From Candidatus Krumholzibacteriia bacterium (GTDB lineage: Bacteria > Krumholzibacteriota > Krumholzibacteriia > LZORAL124-64-63), in assembly GCA_030632925.1 (NCBI GenBank), contig DAOVTU010000140.1:1-7138 (forward strand): a DNA stretch of 7,138 bases, given 5' to 3'. The notes beneath the pieces were generated by a model. It saw nothing but the letters and a program-made list of their open reading frames with translations. It did not search any database and was not told the origin of the DNA. The position numbers and the translations under genes are program-made. This document shows, in pieces, positions 4,954 to 7,138 of this stretch; the stretch's first letter is position 1, and each line of letters opens with the position of its first letter.

Positions 4954-5952
4954 ATGAGAAAGGCTCTTGTCCTATTGTCCATGCTGGCTTGTATCTGCAC
5001 CGTTCCCAGCTCCTATGCCCAGATCGTACCCGACGAACCCAACGTTGATGAACAGATCAGCCCGTTTGTGCGCCGGATATTTGAGGACTCCAAGGGAAAC
5101 ATGTGGTTCGGCACCAATGGTGATGGCGTCATCCGCTACGATGGCATTTATCTCATGTATTACTCCATCGCAGAAGGCTTCGGTGGACACACGGTGCGGG
5201 GAATTGCTGAAGACAAAGACGGCCAGGTCTGGTTCGCAACCTCTGGCGGAATCTCCAAATATGACGGAATGTCTTTCACCAATTTTAGCGAAGAAGATGG
5301 CATGGTCGGTCATGATGTCTGGGCCATGGACATCGACAGCAAAGGCATCATCTGGGTCGGGACATTGCAAGGCGTGAGCCATTTCGACGGTGAGGTGTTT
5401 ACCCCGTTCGCCATTCCCGATGCCGAACCGGACCACTTGAGGGGCGTCACCAGCGCCAAGATCATCCACAGCATCATGGAGGACAGCCAAGGAAAAATGT
5501 GGTTTGGCACCAACGGCGGAGCCTATGTCTACGATGGAGAATCGTTGACCAACATTTCAGAGAAAGACGGCCTGTGCAACAAAGCCGTGAACTGTATTTT
5601 GGAGGGTGAAGACGGAGACATTTGGTTCGCCACGCACCACAACGGCATCTGTCGCTGGAACGGATCATCGTTCACCCACGTGACGGAGCAGGATGGGGTC
5701 CATGGCACCGAAGTGTGGGATCTGTTTCGTGACAGTTCCGGCAACATCTGGTTTCCCACCGAAGGCTACGGCGTCTACCGCTACGATGGAAAATCGTTTA
5801 CAAATTTTTACAGCCAGGAGGGCCTGGCCAGCAGGGCCGTGCAATGCACCTATGAAGACAAGGAAGGCCGGATTTGGTGTGGCGGTTGGTTGGGACTGTA
5901 TCGTTTCGACGGGAAGTCTTTTGTCAATGTCACCAGCAGAGGGCCTTGGTAA
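4954..5952 (+). CDS. Exported seven-bladed propeller protein with two-component-regulator (Reg_prop) repeats
   Basis: This 332-residue protein starts with a signal peptide (MRK, hydrophobic core 4-12, probable cleavage after SYA at 22). A lipoprotein site at C13 is a weaker alternative. The rest is seven repeats of about 41-49 residues, each with an EDxxGxxWFGT-type strand and an xYDGxSFTNF strand. The conserved tryptophans are W51, W93, W134, W183, W224, W266 and W308. Blade 3 carries an insertion of about 8 residues (near 154-168). Such repeats form the periplasmic sensor of hybrid two-component systems, which usually have two seven-blade propellers, a YYY domain, a membrane helix and a kinase. 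None of these follows here: the protein stops just after blade 7. It is therefore a free periplasmic or secreted propeller, possibly a ligand-binding or scaffold protein. GGAG lies 4 nt before the ATG. A strong hairpin follows the stop. Its ligand cannot be read from the sequence. Confidence 0.9.
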   Translation: MRKALVLLSMLACICTVPSSYAQIVPDEPNVDEQISPFVRRIFEDSKGNMWFGTNGDGVIRYDGIYLMYYSIAEGFGGHTVRGIAEDKDGQVWFATSGGISKYDGMSFTNFSEEDGMVGHDVWAMDIDSKGIIWVGTLQGVSHFDGEVFTPFAIPDAEPDHLRGVTSAKIIHSIMEDSQGKMWFGTNGGAYVYDGESLTNISEKDGLCNKAVNCILEGEDGDIWFATHHNGICRWNGSSFTHVTEQDGVHGTEVWDLFRDSSGNIWFPTEGYGVYRYDGKSFTNFYSQEGLASRAVQCTYEDKEGRIWCGGWLGLYRFDGKSFVNVTSRGPW

Positions 5953-5964
5953 TAAGGACAAAAA

Positions 5965-5995
5965 ACACCGCCACAGGATCAACCTGTGGCGGTGT
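5965..5995. terminator. Bidirectional intrinsic terminator between the propeller gene and atpC
   Basis: ACACCGCCACAGG (5965-5977) and CCTGTGGCGGTGT (5983-5995) form a perfect 13-bp stem with loop ATCAA. On the minus strand the stem is followed directly by TTTTTGTCC, a good U tract for ending the atp operon. On the plus strand CATTTCTATT follows, a weaker T-rich tail for the propeller transcript. It sits 12 nt after the propeller stop and about 40 nt after the atpC stop. Confidence 0.9.
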
Positions 5996-6035
5996 CATTT
6001 CTATTCTGATCCACCCGGAGCGAACAATCCCGCCT

Positions 6036-6449
6036 CTAACGAGTATGCTTATCCGCCGAAATCCGAGCCTGCGCCCGCGAAACAGCCATCCGGGCCCGCT
6101 CGCGATCCAACTCGTTTTCCATCGAAGTCAACCGTTGCCGCGCACGCTCCAAAGCCTCTTCGGCGCGCACCACATCGATTTCTTCCCCGATTTCACAGGT
6201 ATCGGTCATCAGGTTGACCACGTTGTCGCTGATCTCGACAAATCCGGTGCCCACCGAGAAATACTTCTCGCTGCCGGCCTCGTCAATTTTCAGCCCCACC
6301 AGACCAGGCGCCACCGCACCGACCAGCGGCGCATGGTTGGCCCAGACACCAATATATCCGGCAAGACCAGGGATCGTCGCCGAAATGGCGTCGCCCTCGT
6401 AGGCTGTCTTGTCTGGCGTGACGATCACGACCTTGAAGCTCTTGGCCAT
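6036..6449 (-). CDS. atpC: F1Fo ATP synthase epsilon subunit
   Basis: The product is 137 residues, normal for the family. It is part of the F1 central stalk, coupling rotation to catalysis and restraining wasteful ATP hydrolysis. The N-terminal beta-sandwich (about 1-85) shows FKVVIVTPDK, then GYIGVWANHAPLV (the usual G-x-x-G-V-x-x-x-HAPL signature) and FSVGTGFVEI. The C-terminal two-helix domain follows (about 91-137). IDVVRA at 91-96 matches the I/L-D-x-x-R-A motif linked to ATP binding in Bacillus-type epsilon. The frame is open to an earlier ATG at 6521, but that would add 24 residues overlapping atpD, while ATG 6449 has GGAGG 7 nt upstream and begins with the canonical sequence. Only 2 nt separate it from the atpD stop, indicating co-transcription and probably translational coupling. 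Confidence 0.97.
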   Translation of the reverse strand: MAKSFKVVIVTPDKTAYEGDAISATIPGLAGYIGVWANHAPLVGAVAPGLVGLKIDEAGSEKYFSVGTGFVEISDNVVNLMTDTCEIGEEIDVVRAEEALERARQRLTSMENELDRERARMAVSRAQARISADKHTR

Positions 6450-6451
6450 GG

Positions 6452-7138
6452 CTAGTCCTCCGCCTGCAGCTTCTCGTAGTTTTCGATGACTTCCTCGATG
6501 GCGCCGCACATGTAGAAGCACTGCTCGGGGATGTGATCATATTCGCCGTCGACCAGGCCACGGAAGCTGCGGATGGTGTCCTCCAGCTTGACGTAACGAC
6601 CGGTCATGCCGGTGAAGACCTCGGCCACGAAGAACGGCTGCGAGAGGAATTTCTGGATCTTGCGAGCGCGTTCGACGGCCACCTTATCGGTGTCCGACAA
6701 CTCGTCCATACCCAGGATGGCGATGATGTCCTGCAGATCCTTGTAGCGCTGCAGAATACCCTGCACCTCACGGGCCAGGTCGTAGTGCTCTTGGCCCAAC
6801 ACACCAGGCTCGAGAATACGACTCGTCGAATCCAGGGGATCCACGGCGGGGTAAATACCCAGCTCAGCAATCTGGCGGGACAACACCGTGGTCGCATCGA
6901 GATGCGAAAACGCGGTGGCCGGCGCCGGATCAGTCAAATCATCGGCGGGCACATAGATGGCCTGCACCGAGGTGATCGAACCGCTGCGAGTTGAAGTAAT
7001 GCGCTCCTGCAACTGACCCATTTCCGTGGCCAGCGTGGGCTGGTAACCCACCGCCGAAGGCATGCGACCCAACAGGGCGGATACTTCAGAACCGGCCTGG
7101 GTGAAGCGGAACATGTTGTCAACGAAGAGCAGCACGTC
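6452..7138 (-). CDS. atpD: F1Fo ATP synthase beta subunit, C-terminal half (5' end beyond right edge)
   Basis: The window holds the last 228 residues, about half of the usual 460-480. This catalytic subunit of F1 makes ATP at the alpha/beta interface on the cytoplasmic face. The fragment begins in the Walker B strand (DVLLFVDN, the Asp that helps position Mg). It continues through SALLGRMPSAVGYQPTLA, QERITSTRSGSITSVQAIYV and PADDLTDPAPAT, then ILGMDELSDTD, where the DELSEED lever loop reads DELSDTD (145-151 of the fragment). The end is SQPFFVAEVFTG and a GEYDHIPEQCFYM segment. The sequence matches E. coli AtpD closely from memory, with no breaks. The Walker A P-loop lies outside the window. 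The ORF is in frame from the first base of the window edge, so GTG 7135 is an internal valine rather than a start. Confidence 0.98.
   Translation of the reverse strand, partial: DVLLFVDNMFRFTQAGSEVSALLGRMPSAVGYQPTLATEMGQLQERITSTRSGSITSVQAIYVPADDLTDPAPATAFSHLDATTVLSRQIAELGIYPAVDPLDSTSRILEPGVLGQEHYDLAREVQGILQRYKDLQDIIAILGMDELSDTDKVAVERARKIQKFLSQPFFVAEVFTGMTGRYVKLEDTIRSFRGLVDGEYDHIPEQCFYMCGAIEEVIENYEKLQAED
6457..6461 (-). promoter_or_regulatory. Shine-Dalgarno site of atpC inside the end of atpD
   Basis: The coding strand reads GGAGG 7 nt before ATG 6449, within the last codons of atpD. It decides between this start and the longer alternative at 6521. Confidence 0.7.

Noticed and set aside
6450..6521. 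A longer N-terminus for atpC starting at 6521
   Set aside because: It would overlap atpD by about 70 nt and add Arg/Gly-rich residues not found in the family; GGAGG precedes the 6449 start.
6533..6994. A 153-codon plus-strand open frame
   Set aside because: It is codon-aligned antisense of atpD, one of the most conserved bacterial proteins.
1..7138. CRISPR array, tRNA or rRNA genes, insertion sequences, phage genes
   Set aside because: No regularly spaced repeats, cloverleaf, rRNA signature, transposase or integrase motif was seen on either strand.

Overview
The window looks like chromosome from a Gram-negative, motile or formerly motile bacterium of moderately high G+C. A TonB protein implies an outer membrane, and three of the genes carry export signals or membrane anchors. 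The best lineage clue is the left-edge protein. It combines an alpha/alpha-toroid, a cohesin-like domain, an Fn3-like domain and a dockerin-like tail, a secreted-protein style I associate from memory with uncultured FCB-related phyla such as Krumholzibacteriota and Eisenbacteria. I could not run a search, so the taxonomy is an inference.

Layout, left to right. (1) 2-2170, minus: 723 codons of a large exported multidomain protein that runs off the left edge. It has no stop in the window and is the largest gene here. (2) 2171-2744: a gene-free stretch of about 570 bp with a GNRA-capped hairpin, a cluster of TGGGCGA repeats, a very AT-rich block and a candidate terminator. (3) 2745-3253, minus: a damaged chemoreceptor (MCP) signalling domain with an in-frame TAA just upstream and a one-base frameshift near its end. 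(4) 3559-4200, plus: an orphan TonB-like energy transducer with an acidic rather than proline-rich linker. (5) 4210-4776, minus: a small four-helix membrane protein of unknown function, convergent with tonB across 9 bp. (6) 4777-4953: a divergent intergenic region with an 11-bp direct repeat and a 7-bp inverted repeat. (7) 4954-5952, plus: an exported single seven-bladed propeller of two-component-regulator type with no kinase attached. (8) 5965-5995: a perfect 13-bp hairpin terminator shared by converging transcripts. (9) 6036-6449 and 6452-7138, minus: atpC and the C-terminal half of atpD, ending an F1Fo ATP synthase operon.

Apart from atpDC, the genes are single units in alternating orientation, so there is no clear multi-gene accessory system. 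Three encode envelope or secreted proteins (toroid/cohesin/dockerin, TonB, propeller) and a fourth encodes a membrane protein. The most unusual items are the left-edge modular protein, the broken MCP and the repeat-bearing intergenic regions.
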